A stretch of DNA of 64,000 nucleotides, taken from Sphaerotilus montanus. GTDB lineage: Bacteria; Pseudomonadota; Gammaproteobacteria; Burkholderiales; Burkholderiaceae_C. The position numbers and the translations under genes are program-made. Of the stretch, positions 33,536-42,445 are shown piece by piece (position 1 is the stretch's first letter; every line of letters begins with the position of its first letter). The notes beneath the pieces are model-generated. The model had not been told where the DNA came from. It did not search any database and saw only the letters and a program-made list of their open reading frames with translations. Location of the stretch: contig NZ_JACCFH010000001.1 of NCBI RefSeq assembly GCF_013410775.1, positions 1,116,001 through 1,180,000 of the forward strand, read 5' to 3'.

Positions 33536-34477
33536 TCAGGCGGTCTCGACCAGCGCCTTCTTCATCTTCTTCATCGCCGCGACCTCGATCTGGCGGATGC
33601 GCTCCGCGCTGACGCCGTACTCGGCAGCCAGATCGTGCAGCGTGAGACCACCGGACCCGTCGTCGTTGACCTTGAGCCAGCGCTCTTCCACGATGCGGCG
33701 GCTGCGGGCGTCGAGCGCATCCAGGGCACGCAGCAGACCGGGACCCGCCAGTTCATCGCGGTGGCGGGCCTCGATCGCCTGCGTCGGCTCGTGGCGGTCG
33801 TCGGCCAGATAGGCGATCGGGGCGTAGGCGTTGTCCTCATCGTCATCGCCGCTGGGATCGAGGGCCACATCGCCACCGGCGAAGCGGGTCTCCATCTCGA
33901 TGACCTCTTCGCGCTTGACGTTGAGTTGTGCGGCGACCTTGTCGATCTCGGCATCGGACAGGCTGGCGCGGTGCGTGTCGCCCTCGGCGGCCTCGCCCTT
34001 GAACTGGCGCTTCATCGAGCGCAGGTTGAAGAAGAGCTTGCGCTGGGCCTTGGTGGTGGCCACCTTGACCATGCGCCAGTTCTTGAGGATGTATTCGTGG
34101 ATCTCGGCCTTGATCCAGTGCAGCGCATAGCTGACCAGCCGCACCCCCTGCTCCGGGTCGAAGCGCTTGACGGCCTTCATCAGGCCGACATTGCCTTCCT
34201 GGATCAGATCGCCATGCGGCAGGCCATAGCCGAGGTACTGGCGGGCCACCGACACCACCAGCCGCAGATGCGACAGCACCAGCCGGCCGGCAGCGTCCAG
34301 ATCTTGCTTGTCACGCAGCTTGCGCGCCAGACCCGACTCTTCCTCGGCCGTCAGCATCGGCAACCGGTTGACGGCACTGATGTAGGCATCCAGATTGCCG
34401 AGCGAAGGCACCAGAGCCCACGGGTCGCGCAGGGAAAGTGCGGTGGAGGATGACGATTTCAGTTGCATGGTGGACAT
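33536..34477 (-). CDS. rpoH: RNA polymerase heat-shock sigma factor RpoH (sigma-32)
   Basis: A 313-residue group 3 sigma factor. Region 2 reads GYGLPHGDLIQEGNVGLMKA and the RpoH box QRKLFFNLRSMK, which is diagnostic for sigma-32, follows it. Region 4 ends with AERIRQIEVAAMKKMKKAL. It directs heat-shock gene transcription. The ATG at 34477 gives MSTMQLKSSSS; 34468 is the next in-frame ATG. It converges with the mocR-type gene, 2 bp apart, and a CIRCE-like site is upstream. Confidence 0.97.
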   Translation of the reverse strand: MSTMQLKSSSSTALSLRDPWALVPSLGNLDAYISAVNRLPMLTAEEESGLARKLRDKQDLDAAGRLVLSHLRLVVSVARQYLGYGLPHGDLIQEGNVGLMKAVKRFDPEQGVRLVSYALHWIKAEIHEYILKNWRMVKVATTKAQRKLFFNLRSMKRQFKGEAAEGDTHRASLSDAEIDKVAAQLNVKREEVIEMETRFAGGDVALDPSGDDDEDNAYAPIAYLADDRHEPTQAIEARHRDELAGPGLLRALDALDARSRRIVEERWLKVNDDGSGGLTLHDLAAEYGVSAERIRQIEVAAMKKMKKALVETA

Positions 34478-34511
34478 AGACTGTGCTTGCGTCCTGGAGT
34501 TCCCGTTGAGT

Positions 34512-34538
34512 CTAGCACTCGCACTCAGCGAGTGCCAA
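34512..34538. promoter_or_regulatory. CIRCE-like element between rpoH and the YhgE gene
   Basis: CTAGCACTC (34512-34520), nine bases, then GAGTGCCAA (34530-34538). The HrcA operator CIRCE is TTAGCACTC-N9-GAGTGCTAA, so 16 of 18 arm positions match and the spacer is exact. It lies 35 bp before the rpoH start and 36 bp before the YhgE/Pip start, so HrcA could repress one or both. Confidence 0.78.
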
Positions 34539-34573
34539 AGCAAGAAAAGCACACAAAGGCCAGACTGGTGAGC

Positions 34574-36628
34574 ATGATCAATCCAGAGAGAACCGAGCAG
34601 GACAAGACGATGGGCTGGTGGCGGGCGGCCTGCCTGCTTGCACGCGCAGACTGGACGCTGCTGGCGCAGGACGGCCGGTTCGCGGCGGCGGTGGCCGGGG
34701 CGCTGTTCATCCCGGCGCTGTACGCACTGATCTACCTGTCCAGCATGTGGGACCCGAGCACGCGCACGGGCGCCCTGCGCGCAGGCCTCGTCAACGAGGA
34801 CACGGGCGTGGTCTTCCGCGGCCAAGCGACACACATGGGCGAGGACGTCAGCCAGACCCTGCTGCGCCAGGGCCTGTTCCAGTGGCAACGCTTCGATGAC
34901 GCCGAGTCGGCCCGGCGCGCCGTGCGGCGGGGCGAGCTGAGTTTCGCGGTGCTGATCCCGCCCGATTTCAGCGCGCAGGCGGTGCCAGGCCGCGAAGCCG
35001 GCGCGGCCAAGCTGGTGATCTACACCTCCGAGGGCAACAGTTACAGCGGCGCCGGCTTCGCCAAGCGGTTTGCGCCGGAACTGGCGCACCGCGTCAACGA
35101 GGCCCTCAACGAACAACGCTGGGACCTGGTGCTGACCACGGCGCAGGGGTCGAAGCTGAACCTGGCGACCTTGCGTGACCGGGTCGCGCACCTCCATGAC
35201 GGCAGCCGGCTGCTGACCGACGGCACCCACCAGGCACGGCAGGGTGCGGCCGAGCTGGCCCTGGGACTGGGCAAGGCGGGCGAGGCCGCGCAGCAGGTGC
35301 AGCGTGGAGCCACCCAGCTGGCCGATGCCGGCACCCAGTTCGCCGGCGGCTGGCGACAGCTCTCCTCGGGACTGCGTGCACTGGACAGCCACCGCCCGAC
35401 GGACACGGACCTCGACCCGCTGAAGACCGGCGCGCAGCGTCTGGTACAGGGCCAGACCGAGCTGGGCAAAGGCCTGGACCAGCTCCACCAGGGCACCCGG
35501 CAGCTCCAGACCGGCACCCAGGCGCTGCAGCGCAGCGCACAGCCGATCCCGCTGATCGGCGACGGTCTGGCCGAGGGCGCACAGGCGATCGAGGACGGCA
35601 TCGAACTGCTCGGCCTGGGTCTGGTGCAGGCCCGCGACAGCAACCAGCGGCTGGTCAGCGGGACGCAGCAGCTGCAGACCGGTATCCAGAGCGTGACCGG
35701 CAGCTTCCTGCAGTTCGGTGGCGCCGTGCACCAGATCACCGCCGCCCTGCCGGACGACAGCCGCGTCGATGCCCTGCCCCACGGCGCACAGCAGCTCGGC
35801 AGCGGCGCGCTGGCACTGGGCGACGGACTGCGCAAGCTGCAGGGCGGCCACACCCAGCTCCATGCCGGACTCACCCGCCTGGACTCCGGCAGTGCCCAGT
35901 TGCGCGACGGGCTGGCCCTGCTGGCCAGCGCCCTGCCCGGCGACATGCCGCTGCCCGAAGGCAGCGCACGCGGGCTGGCCGACTCGGTCGAACCGGTGCT
36001 GGAAATCGTCGCCCCCGTGGGCAACGACGGCGCGGGCGTCGCACCGAACTTCGTGCCGATGTCGCTGTGGGTCGGAGCGGTGACGGCGGCACTGCTGTTC
36101 AACCTGCGCCGCCTGCCCGATACCGCGGCCGGGCTGCGCCGTTCAGCCCAGGTCGCAGGCAAGCTGGTCTGGCCGTCCGCGGTGGTGCTGGGCCAGTCCG
36201 CGGTGATGGCCGCGATGATGATGGGGGTGCTGAACATCCGGGTGCATGACCTCGGCCCCTTCGTCATCACGGTGGCCGCGGCGTCGCTGACCTTCCTGCT
36301 CATCCTGTTCGCGCTGGTCCGCTGGTTCGGCGAGCTGGGCAAGGTGCTGGGCATCATCCTGCTGATCGTGCAGCTGTCGTCCGCCGGTGCGACCCTGCCG
36401 ATCGAGCTGGCCACACCCTTCTTCCAGGCGCTGCACCCCTATCTGCCGTTCACCTGGGTCGTGCGGGCCTTCCGTGCCAGCATGTTCGGCGCCTATGACG
36501 GCCAATGGCTGGCCCACTGGGCGGTGGTGGCCGGCTGCGGTGGCGCAGCGCTGCTGGGGGCCACGCTGGCCGGGCGCTGGAAGATCATTCCGGCCGCTGA
36601 TTACCACCCCGGCATCGAGATCGATTGA
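34574..36628 (+). CDS. YhgE/Pip-family ABC-2 type membrane protein
   Basis: A 684-residue protein. An N-terminal membrane helix (residues about 34-54), a large extracytoplasmic region with repeated L-x-x-G-x-x-Q/L-type helical units and many Gln, Gly and Leu (residues 200-470), and five or six C-terminal membrane helices match the YhgE/Pip family. The repeated part resembles a long coiled-coil stalk. Relatives include phage receptors and parts of secretion or export systems; function here is open. The ATG at 34574 is chosen, with 34610 as an alternative. Lies alone, 15 bp before the Crp/Fnr gene, which is convergent. Confidence 0.85.
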   Translation: MINPERTEQDKTMGWWRAACLLARADWTLLAQDGRFAAAVAGALFIPALYALIYLSSMWDPSTRTGALRAGLVNEDTGVVFRGQATHMGEDVSQTLLRQGLFQWQRFDDAESARRAVRRGELSFAVLIPPDFSAQAVPGREAGAAKLVIYTSEGNSYSGAGFAKRFAPELAHRVNEALNEQRWDLVLTTAQGSKLNLATLRDRVAHLHDGSRLLTDGTHQARQGAAELALGLGKAGEAAQQVQRGATQLADAGTQFAGGWRQLSSGLRALDSHRPTDTDLDPLKTGAQRLVQGQTELGKGLDQLHQGTRQLQTGTQALQRSAQPIPLIGDGLAEGAQAIEDGIELLGLGLVQARDSNQRLVSGTQQLQTGIQSVTGSFLQFGGAVHQITAALPDDSRVDALPHGAQQLGSGALALGDGLRKLQGGHTQLHAGLTRLDSGSAQLRDGLALLASALPGDMPLPEGSARGLADSVEPVLEIVAPVGNDGAGVAPNFVPMSLWVGAVTAALLFNLRRLPDTAAGLRRSAQVAGKLVWPSAVVLGQSAVMAAMMMGVLNIRVHDLGPFVITVAAASLTFLLILFALVRWFGELGKVLGIILLIVQLSSAGATLPIELATPFFQALHPYLPFTWVVRAFRASMFGAYDGQWLAHWAVVAGCGGAALLGATLAGRWKIIPAADYHPGIEID

Positions 36629-36643
36629 CCGGACTGCCGCGGC

Positions 36644-37393
36644 TCAGGCCACGGTACCGGCCAGCGCGCGCAACTCGTCCACGTCGCGCACCTGCACCTG
36701 GTAGCCCCGCACCGACAGCACGCCGCGCAGCTCGAAGCTGCGCATCAGCCGCGACAGCGTCTCGGGTGACATGGCCAGCTGCTGGGCGATGTCGCGCTTG
36801 CGTTCCTGCAGACGCAGTTCGGCCTGGCCGCTGCGCTGCGGCAGGCGCTGCAGCAGCCACTGCGCCAGCCGGGCCGGCGCGTCGTTGTGCAGCAGGTTGC
36901 GCGAGGCCATCGTCATCTGCTGGACCTGCTGCGCCAGCGTCTCGCAGAACTGCTGGGCGAGCGTCGGATGGATCGACATCTGGTTGCGCACGGCGTCGAG
37001 TGGCAGATCGGCCACCACCACGTCCGACAGGGCCTGCGCTTCCATGGCATGGGGCTGGCCCAGCCAGGCGGCACTGACGTCCAGCCACGCCGGACCGGTC
37101 ACGCTGCGCTCGGTGCGCAGGCTGCCGTCCGCAGCACGGGAGCCCAGCACCACATCACCGGACAGCAGCAGCACCAGCGCGTGTGCTGGCGCGCTGCGGT
37201 CCAGCACCGCGTCGCCTGCGGCCACCGTGCGGCGGTGCGCCAGACGCATCAGCAGGTCCACATCGGCGGGCGCCAGAATCGAGGCGGACAGCACCCGCAG
37301 CCAAGGCGCCGGATCAGCTGCAGCCGGAGGCGCACCGGCAAGGCGACGTCGGGGCCGGGGCCAGGGCCCCGCGAGAGGGGGGTACATCTCCAT
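36644..37393 (-). CDS. Crp/Fnr family transcriptional regulator (no Fe-S cysteines)
   Basis: A 249-residue regulator with an N-terminal cyclic-nucleotide-like domain and a C-terminal winged helix. The recognition helix SPETLSRLMRSF keeps Glu, Ser and Arg in the positions FNR uses (E-x-x-S-R) to read TTGA half-sites. Only one cysteine is present, in QQFCETL, so the FNR iron-sulphur cluster cannot form, as in DNR/FixK-type proteins. ATG at 37393 is chosen; TTG at 37402 opens the frame. A TTGA-N6-TCAA site 81-94 bp upstream suggests autoregulation. Confidence 0.9.
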   Translation of the reverse strand: MEMYPPLAGPWPRPRRRLAGAPPAAADPAPWLRVLSASILAPADVDLLMRLAHRRTVAAGDAVLDRSAPAHALVLLLSGDVVLGSRAADGSLRTERSVTGPAWLDVSAAWLGQPHAMEAQALSDVVVADLPLDAVRNQMSIHPTLAQQFCETLAQQVQQMTMASRNLLHNDAPARLAQWLLQRLPQRSGQAELRLQERKRDIAQQLAMSPETLSRLMRSFELRGVLSVRGYQVQVRDVDELRALAGTVA

Positions 37394-37403
37394 GGGCGGC
37401 AAT

Positions 37404-37449
37404 CAGTGCAAGTCGAGATAAGCAGGGGGGAAAGAACCTGCTTGCACTG
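37404..37449. promoter_or_regulatory. Bulged inverted repeat upstream of the Crp/Fnr gene
   Basis: CAGTGCAAG (37404-37412) and CTTGCACTG (37441-37449) are perfect 9-bp arms. Between them CAGG and CCTG extend the pairing by four bases if a ten-base bulge (37413-37422) is looped out. It starts 11 bp before the Crp/Fnr ATG, so it could be an operator or a leader RNA hairpin hiding the ribosome site. Confidence 0.45.
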
Positions 37450-37473
37450 TCACCCAAGTCGCCCATTCGACTG

Positions 37474-37487
37474 TTGAGGCAAGTCAA
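37474..37487. promoter_or_regulatory. FNR-type box upstream of the Crp/Fnr gene
   Basis: TTGAGGCAAGTCAA fits TTGA-N6-TCAA, the core of the FNR/ANR box (TTGAT-N4-ATCAA); extended arms TGTTGA and TCAACA are also perfect. It is centred 88 bp upstream of the Crp/Fnr gene start. The regulator's recognition helix fits this half-site. It lies 11 bp beyond the ntrC stop. Confidence 0.6.
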
Positions 37488-37498
37488 CACCGGCAGGC

Positions 37499-39019
37499 TC
37501 AATCGAGCCCGAGTTCCTGGATCTTGCGGGTGATCGTGTTGCGCCCGATGCCCAGCTTGTGCGCGGCCTCGATGCGCCGCCCCTTGGTGATGGCCAGTGC
37601 GGTCTGGATCAGGCGGCCCTCGAAGAGCCGGGTCAGGTCATCCCAGACCTGCGGATGCCCCTGCTCCAGCAGCACGCGGGCTTCTCGCTCCAGATCGTCA
37701 AGCCAGGTGTCCACTGGCACCACCGGCACCTCGCGCACAGGCGCCCCGCCCATGGGCAGACCGACACCCGCAGGCACCGCGGCCGACAGCGGCTGCCCGG
37801 CGGACGCCGACGGCAACACGGCAGCGACGGGCAAGGGCGCCGGGCGCTGCCCTGCCATGGCCAGGACATGCTCCTGGATCTCCGGCGGCAGGTCCTTGGG
37901 ATCGATGGTCTGCGCCGGGGCCATCACGGTCAGCCAGTGGCAGAGGTTCTCCAGCTGCCGCACGTTACCGGGGAAGTCGAACAGCGCGATCTGCTGCAGC
38001 GCCAGGTCGGACAGGCGCTTGGACTCGACGCCCAGCTCCTTGGCACTGCGCTGCATGAAGTGCCGGGCCAGCGCCGGAATGTCCTCGCGCCGCTCGCGCA
38101 AGGCCGGCAGACGCAGGCGGATCACGTTGAGGCGGTGGAACAGGTCCTCGCGGAACGCGCCATCGCGCACCCGCGTCTCCAGGTTCTGGTGGGTCGCGGC
38201 GATGACCCGCACGTTCGACTTCAGCGGCTGGTGGCCACCGACGCGGTAGAACTGGCCGTCCGACAGCACCCGCAGCAGCCGGGTCTGCAAGTCGAAGGGC
38301 ATGTCGCCGATCTCGTCGAGGAAGAGCGTGCCGCCCTCGGCCTGCTCGAAGCGGCCGCGGCGGGTGGCCTGCGCGCCGGTGAAGGCGCCGCGTTCATGGC
38401 CGAAAAGTTCGCTCTCCAGCAGGTCCTTCGGGATCGCCGCGGTGTTGATCGCGACGAACGGCCCGCCGGCGCGCAGGCTGTGCTTGTGCAGCGCCCGGGC
38501 CACCAGCTCCTTGCCCGACCCGGATTCACCCGTGATCAGCACCGTGACGTTGCTCTGGCTGAGCCGGCCGATGGCGCGGAAGACGTCCTGCATCGCCGGC
38601 GCCTGGCCGAGCATCTCGGGCACGTCGGCGGTGGCCTCGTCGACACTTTCCTCGCGCAGGCTTTCATCCACCGCGCGGCGGATCAGCGCCACCGCCTTGG
38701 GCAGGGCGAAGGGCTTGGGCAGGTACTCGAAGGCGCCGCTCTGGAAGGCCGAGACGGCACTGTCCAGGTCCGAATAGGCCGTCATGATGATGACCGGCAG
38801 CCCCGGGTACCTGGCCTTGACCTTGGCGAGCAGGTCGATGCCGGTCCCGCCGGGCATGCGGATGTCGCTCACCAGGACCTGCGGGGCATCGTCTTCCAGC
38901 GCCGTCAGCACGTCACGGGCATTGGTGAAGCTGCGCACCGGCAGGTCCTCGCGGGCCAGTGCCTTCTCCAGCACGAAGCGGATGGATTGGTCGTCGTCAA
39001 CGATCCAGATGGGTTTCAT
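37499..39019 (-). CDS. ntrC: NtrC, nitrogen regulation response regulator
   Basis: A 506-residue sigma-54 activator. The receiver domain has the acid pocket IVDDDQS and the phosphorylated Asp52 (LVSDIRMPGG). The AAA+ domain has Walker A GESGSGKE and the sigma-54 contact loop GAFTGA, and the Fis-type helix at the end is IEAAHKLGIGRNTITRKI. It activates glnA and other nitrogen genes when phosphorylated by NtrB. It is 68 bp after ntrB in the same transcript. Confidence 0.98.
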   Translation of the reverse strand: MKPIWIVDDDQSIRFVLEKALAREDLPVRSFTNARDVLTALEDDAPQVLVSDIRMPGGTGIDLLAKVKARYPGLPVIIMTAYSDLDSAVSAFQSGAFEYLPKPFALPKAVALIRRAVDESLREESVDEATADVPEMLGQAPAMQDVFRAIGRLSQSNVTVLITGESGSGKELVARALHKHSLRAGGPFVAINTAAIPKDLLESELFGHERGAFTGAQATRRGRFEQAEGGTLFLDEIGDMPFDLQTRLLRVLSDGQFYRVGGHQPLKSNVRVIAATHQNLETRVRDGAFREDLFHRLNVIRLRLPALRERREDIPALARHFMQRSAKELGVESKRLSDLALQQIALFDFPGNVRQLENLCHWLTVMAPAQTIDPKDLPPEIQEHVLAMAGQRPAPLPVAAVLPSASAGQPLSAAVPAGVGLPMGGAPVREVPVVPVDTWLDDLEREARVLLEQGHPQVWDDLTRLFEGRLIQTALAITKGRRIEAAHKLGIGRNTITRKIQELGLD

Positions 39020-39087
39020 GCGATGCCTGTCAGCCTGTCAGCAGGTCGGTCGGTGCCTCGACCCTGCTGGCGCAAGCGCCACAAGGA

Positions 39088-40173
39088 TCAAGGCAGCGGA
39101 ATCTGTATCTTGAACAGCGTGCACCCGGGTTCGCTCTCGCATTCGATCAGGCCATGGTGCTGCTGGATGAAGTCCTGTGCCAGCGTCAGTCCGAGGCCTG
39201 AACCGCCATCCCGGCCGGACACCAGCGGGAAGAAGATGCGATCACGGATCTCGGGCGGCACGCCGGGTCCGTTGTCTTCAATATGCAATTCCAGTGCCAG
39301 CCGGTAGCGCTGGCGCTCGATCGTCACCTGGCGGGCCGCACGGGTGCGCAGCACGATGCGGGCATCGCCATCGTCCTGTCGCCGGGTGGCCAGTGCCTGC
39401 GCCGCGTTGTGGACGATGTTGAGCACCGCCTGGATCAGCTGCTCGCCGTCGCCGCGGAACTCGGGCAGCGAGGTGTCGTAATCGCGCTGCACCACGAGTC
39501 CCTTGGGGAATTCGGCCAGGATCAGCGCACGCACCCGCTCCAGCACCTCGTGGATGTTGACGTCCGAGACCATGTGCGGCCGCCGGTGCGGCGCCAGCAG
39601 CCGGTCCACCAGCGCCTGCAGGCGGTCGGCCTCGTGGATGATGACCTGGGTGTACTCGCGCAGCGCCTTGCTCTCCAGGTCCATCTCCAGCAGCTGTGCC
39701 GCACCCCGGATGCCACCCAGCGGATTCTTGATCTCGTGGGCGAGGTTGCGGATCAGCTCCTTGGTGATGCGGGCCTGGTCGAGCGTGCGGGTCTCGCGGT
39801 CCTGGCGGGTCTGCTGCTCGATCTCGACCAGTTCCAGCAGCACCTGCTCGCCGTGGTCGATCTGGGTGACGATGGCGTGCACCGGCAGTGGCTCGGTGGA
39901 CGCCGCGCCGGGGGGGCGGCGCAGCAGCGCCTCCAGCCGGGCCGTGGCAAATTCGTTGGCGACCACCGCATCGAACGTCACCTTCAGCGTGGCGGGATCG
40001 ACGAACCAGTCGAACACCCGGCCACGCTGCAGTGCCCGCCGCGGCAGGCCGAGCACGCTCTCGAAGGCCGCATTCACATAGACGCAGCGGCCGTCGCGGC
40101 GCAGCACGGCCACCATCGTGGCCAGGTGGTCGAACGCATCGAAGGCGTGGGCATGGGTACGCGTCAGATTCAT
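39088..40173 (-). CDS. ntrB: NtrB, nitrogen regulation sensor kinase
   Basis: A 361-residue cytosolic histidine kinase. A PAS domain (residues 12-110) is followed by the dimerisation helix with His146 in NLAHEIKNPLGGIRGAAQLL and a catalytic domain with IVHNAAQAL, IEDNGPGVP and GGSGLGLTLAQDF. With PII it phosphorylates or dephosphorylates NtrC. Its start overlaps the stop of the DUF4124-like gene as ATGA, so the two are coupled. Confidence 0.98.
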   Translation of the reverse strand: MNLTRTHAHAFDAFDHLATMVAVLRRDGRCVYVNAAFESVLGLPRRALQRGRVFDWFVDPATLKVTFDAVVANEFATARLEALLRRPPGAASTEPLPVHAIVTQIDHGEQVLLELVEIEQQTRQDRETRTLDQARITKELIRNLAHEIKNPLGGIRGAAQLLEMDLESKALREYTQVIIHEADRLQALVDRLLAPHRRPHMVSDVNIHEVLERVRALILAEFPKGLVVQRDYDTSLPEFRGDGEQLIQAVLNIVHNAAQALATRRQDDGDARIVLRTRAARQVTIERQRYRLALELHIEDNGPGVPPEIRDRIFFPLVSGRDGGSGLGLTLAQDFIQQHHGLIECESEPGCTLFKIQIPLP

Positions 40174-40736
40174 GGGGCGGGCAGCTTGGCAAGTTCGCGC
40201 TTGAGGGCGGCGATGTCGGCTTCCTTGCGGGCGATGGAGGCCTTCATCTCGGCCACACGCTCCTGGTAACGCGCGAAGTTGCGCTCGTCGCCGCGGCGCT
40301 CGGGCTCGCCCTGGTTGTAGTCCTTCTGCAGCGCGGCGAGGCGCTCCTCCTCCTTGCGCAGCTCGGCTTCGAGGATGCGCCGGGCGTCGCTGTCGCGGGC
40401 GCGCTGCTGGGCCGGATCGACCCGCATCTCGCCGCTGGCACGCGCTGCTGGCGCCGCACCGCTGGCCGGGCGAGCGGCTGCGCCCTCCCCGCCACCACCG
40501 CCGCCGCCACCACTGCTGGCGGGGCGCCGCACGGGCGACTGCACCACCGTCACCGGCGCACCATCCAGCGTCTTGCAGCCCAGTTCGGCCGCCTCCTTGG
40601 GGCTGTACTGGTCGGTGTAGAGGTTGCCGGGGCAGCGGTAGACCGGGCGCTCCTGGGCGCTGGCCGCAGTCGCACCAGCCACCAGGGCCATCGCCATCGT
40701 CGTGCGCAGGACGCGCGGAAGGAAGGTCGTGCTCAT
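40170..40736 (-). CDS. DUF4124-like secreted coiled-coil protein between glnA and ntrB
   Basis: A 188-residue protein of unknown function. A signal peptide (MALVAGATAASAQ) is followed by a short DUF4124-like module with two Cys (YRCPGNLYTDQYSP to GCKTLDG), a Gly-rich low-complexity stretch of about eight Gly, and a charged helix of some 90 residues predicted to coil (EAELRKEEERLAALQ, MKASIARKEADIAALKREL). It is likely periplasmic. It sits after the glnA terminator and overlaps ntrB by 4 bp, so it belongs to the ntrBC transcript. The ATG at 40736 is chosen; the frame extends to 40790 across part of the terminator. Confidence 0.85.
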   Translation of the reverse strand: MSTTFLPRVLRTTMAMALVAGATAASAQERPVYRCPGNLYTDQYSPKEAAELGCKTLDGAPVTVVQSPVRRPASSGGGGGGGGEGAAARPASGAAPAARASGEMRVDPAQQRARDSDARRILEAELRKEEERLAALQKDYNQGEPERRGDERNFARYQERVAEMKASIARKEADIAALKRELAKLPAP

Positions 40737-40756
40737 CGCGCCGCAGTATGGACCAT

Positions 40757-40783
40757 AAAAAAGGCGACCCGCAGGCCGCCTTT
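40757..40783 (-). terminator. Rho-independent terminator of glnA
   Basis: On the minus strand AAAGGCGGCC, loop TGCG, then GGTCGCCTTT followed by a run of T. The stem has 10 pairs with one G-U. It stops glnA transcription and separates it from the DUF4124-ntrBC unit. Confidence 0.85.
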
Positions 40784-40823
40784 CATGCACTCCGGCCTGA
40801 TCAGTGACCAGACCCCGGGCACA

Positions 40824-42239
40824 TCACAGGGTGTAGTACATGTCGAACTCGATCGGATGGGTCGTCATGCGCATGCGCTGGACTTCCTGCATCTTCAGAT
40901 CGATGTACGCATCGATGTACGAGTCGGTGAACACGCCACCCTTGGTCAGGAACGCACGGCCCTTGTCCAGATACTCCAGCGCCTGTTCCAGCGACGAGCA
41001 CACGGTCGGGATCAGCGCGTCTTCTTCCGGCGGCAGGTGGTACAGATCCTTCGTGGCGGCTTCGCCCGGGTGGATCTTGTTCTCGACGCCGTCCAGGCCG
41101 GCCATCAGCAGCGCGGCGAAGCCCAGGTACGGGTTCATCAGGGGATCCGGGAAACGCGCTTCGACGCGGCGGCCCTTCGGATTGGCGACGTACGGAATGC
41201 GGATCGAGGCCGAGCGGTTCTTGGCCGAGTAGGCCAGCTTCACCGGGGCTTCGTAGCCCGGGACCAGGCGCTTGTAGCTGTTGGTGCCGGGGTTGGTGAT
41301 CGCGTTCAGCGCACGGGCGTGCTTGATGATGCCGCCGATGTAGTACAGCGCGAAGTCGCTCAGGCCGGCGTAGCCGTCACCGGCGAACAGGTTGACGCCA
41401 TCCTTCCACACCGACTGGTGGACGTGCATGCCCGAACCGTTGTCGCCAACGATCGGCTTCGGCATGAACGTGGCGGTCTTGCCGTAGGCGCCCGCGACGT
41501 TGTGGATGATGTACTTCTGGAGCTGGACCCAGTCGGCGCGCTGGATCAGCGTGCTGAAACGGGTGCCGATTTCCATCTGGCCGGCGTTGGCCACTTCGTG
41601 GTGGTGCACTTCGACCGGGATGCCCATCGATTCGAGGATCAGGCACATCTCCGAGCGCATGTCCTGGCCCGAGTCGACCGGCGGCACGGGGAAGTAGCCA
41701 CCCTTGACGGTCGGACGGAAGCCCTTGTTGCCGTGCTCGTAGTCCTTGCCGGTGTTCCAGGCGGCTTCTTCCGACTCGATCGAGCAGAACGAACCCGACA
41801 TGTCGGCGCCCCAGCGCACGCTGTCGAACACGAAGAACTCGGGTTCCGGACCGAAGAAGGCGGTGTCGCCCAGGCCGGTCGACTTCATGTAGGCCTCGGC
41901 GCGCTTGGCCAGCGAGCGCGGGTCGCGCTCGTAGGCCTTGCCGTCGGCCGGATCGATGACGTCGCAGGTCAGGATCAGCGTGGTCTCTTCGAAGAACGGG
42001 TCGATGTTGGCCGTGTTGGCGTCGGGCATGAGCTGCATGTCCGAGGCTTCGATGCCCTTCCAACCCGCGATCGACGAGCCGTCGAATGCGTGACCCGACG
42101 TGAACTTGTCTTCATCGAAGTGGGAAACGGGCACCGAGACGTGCTGTTCCTTGCCACGGGTGTCGGTGAAACGGAAGTCGACGAACTTGACTTCGTTTTC
42201 CTTCACCATCTTCATCACGTCGGCGACGGTCTTGGCCAT
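40824..42239 (-). CDS. glnA: Glutamine synthetase type I
   Basis: The 471-residue dodecameric GSI that makes glutamine from glutamate, ammonia and ATP. The signatures [16 protein letters not shown] (N-terminal), the [19 protein letters not shown]-binding region and the [13 protein letters not shown] segment are all there. The tyrosine in [10 protein letters not shown] is the adenylylation site, and the enzyme that modifies it is encoded by glnE at the left end of this window. AGGAG stands six bases before the ATG. Nitrogen-responsive control by NtrC and sigma-54 is suggested by the sites upstream. Confidence 0.99.
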   Translation of the reverse strand: MAKTVADVMKMVKENEVKFVDFRFTDTRGKEQHVSVPVSHFDEDKFTSGHAFDGSSIAGWKGIEASDMQLMPDANTANIDPFFEETTLILTCDVIDPADGKAYERDPRSLAKRAEAYMKSTGLGDTAFFGPEPEFFVFDSVRWGADMSGSFCSIESEEAAWNTGKDYEHGNKGFRPTVKGGYFPVPPVDSGQDMRSEMCLILESMGIPVEVHHHEVANAGQMEIGTRFSTLIQRADWVQLQKYIIHNVAGAYGKTATFMPKPIVGDNGSGMHVHQSVWKDGVNLFAGDGYAGLSDFALYYIGGIIKHARALNAITNPGTNSYKRLVPGYEAPVKLAYSAKNRSASIRIPYVANPKGRRVEARFPDPLMNPYLGFAALLMAGLDGVENKIHPGEAATKDLYHLPPEEDALIPTVCSSLEQALEYLDKGRAFLTKGGVFTDSYIDAYIDLKMQEVQRMRMTTHPIEFDMYYTL

Positions 42240-42325
42240 CAGAGGCTCCTAGCGAGATGGGAATTGCAATTGAATGAGGGGGTGTTTTCAGGTGCTCAGC
42301 CGGGCTGAGAACCGCTCGGGAATGT

Positions 42326-42341
42326 AGCAGAATCCATGCCC
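42326..42341 (-). promoter_or_regulatory. Sigma-54 promoter candidate for glnA
   Basis: On the minus strand GGGCAT, five bases, CTGCT. The GG and GC dinucleotides of the -24/-12 elements are at the exact 10-bp gap, and 8 of 11 consensus positions match TGGCAC-N5-TTGCT. This would start transcription about 75 bp before the glnA ATG. Confidence 0.5.
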
Positions 42342-42445
42342 ACTCCCTTTGACGGTGCGGCAGCTTTGCAAGCTGTTGCCGCATCGGATTCACCTGATGA
42401 AATTCGGCGCCACAGTGGCACCGCAGTGCAGCATATTTCTCGACA

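Noticed and set aside
33536-35863. A 775-codon frame that extends RpoH at its N-terminus
   Set aside because: The extra part is antisense to the YhgE/Pip gene and has no sigma features; RpoH starts at 34477.
42364-42382. A second sigma-54-like sequence upstream of glnA (GCGGCA then TTGCA)
   Set aside because: The gap between GG and GC is 9 bp, one short of the strict requirement, so the site at 42326-42341 is favoured.
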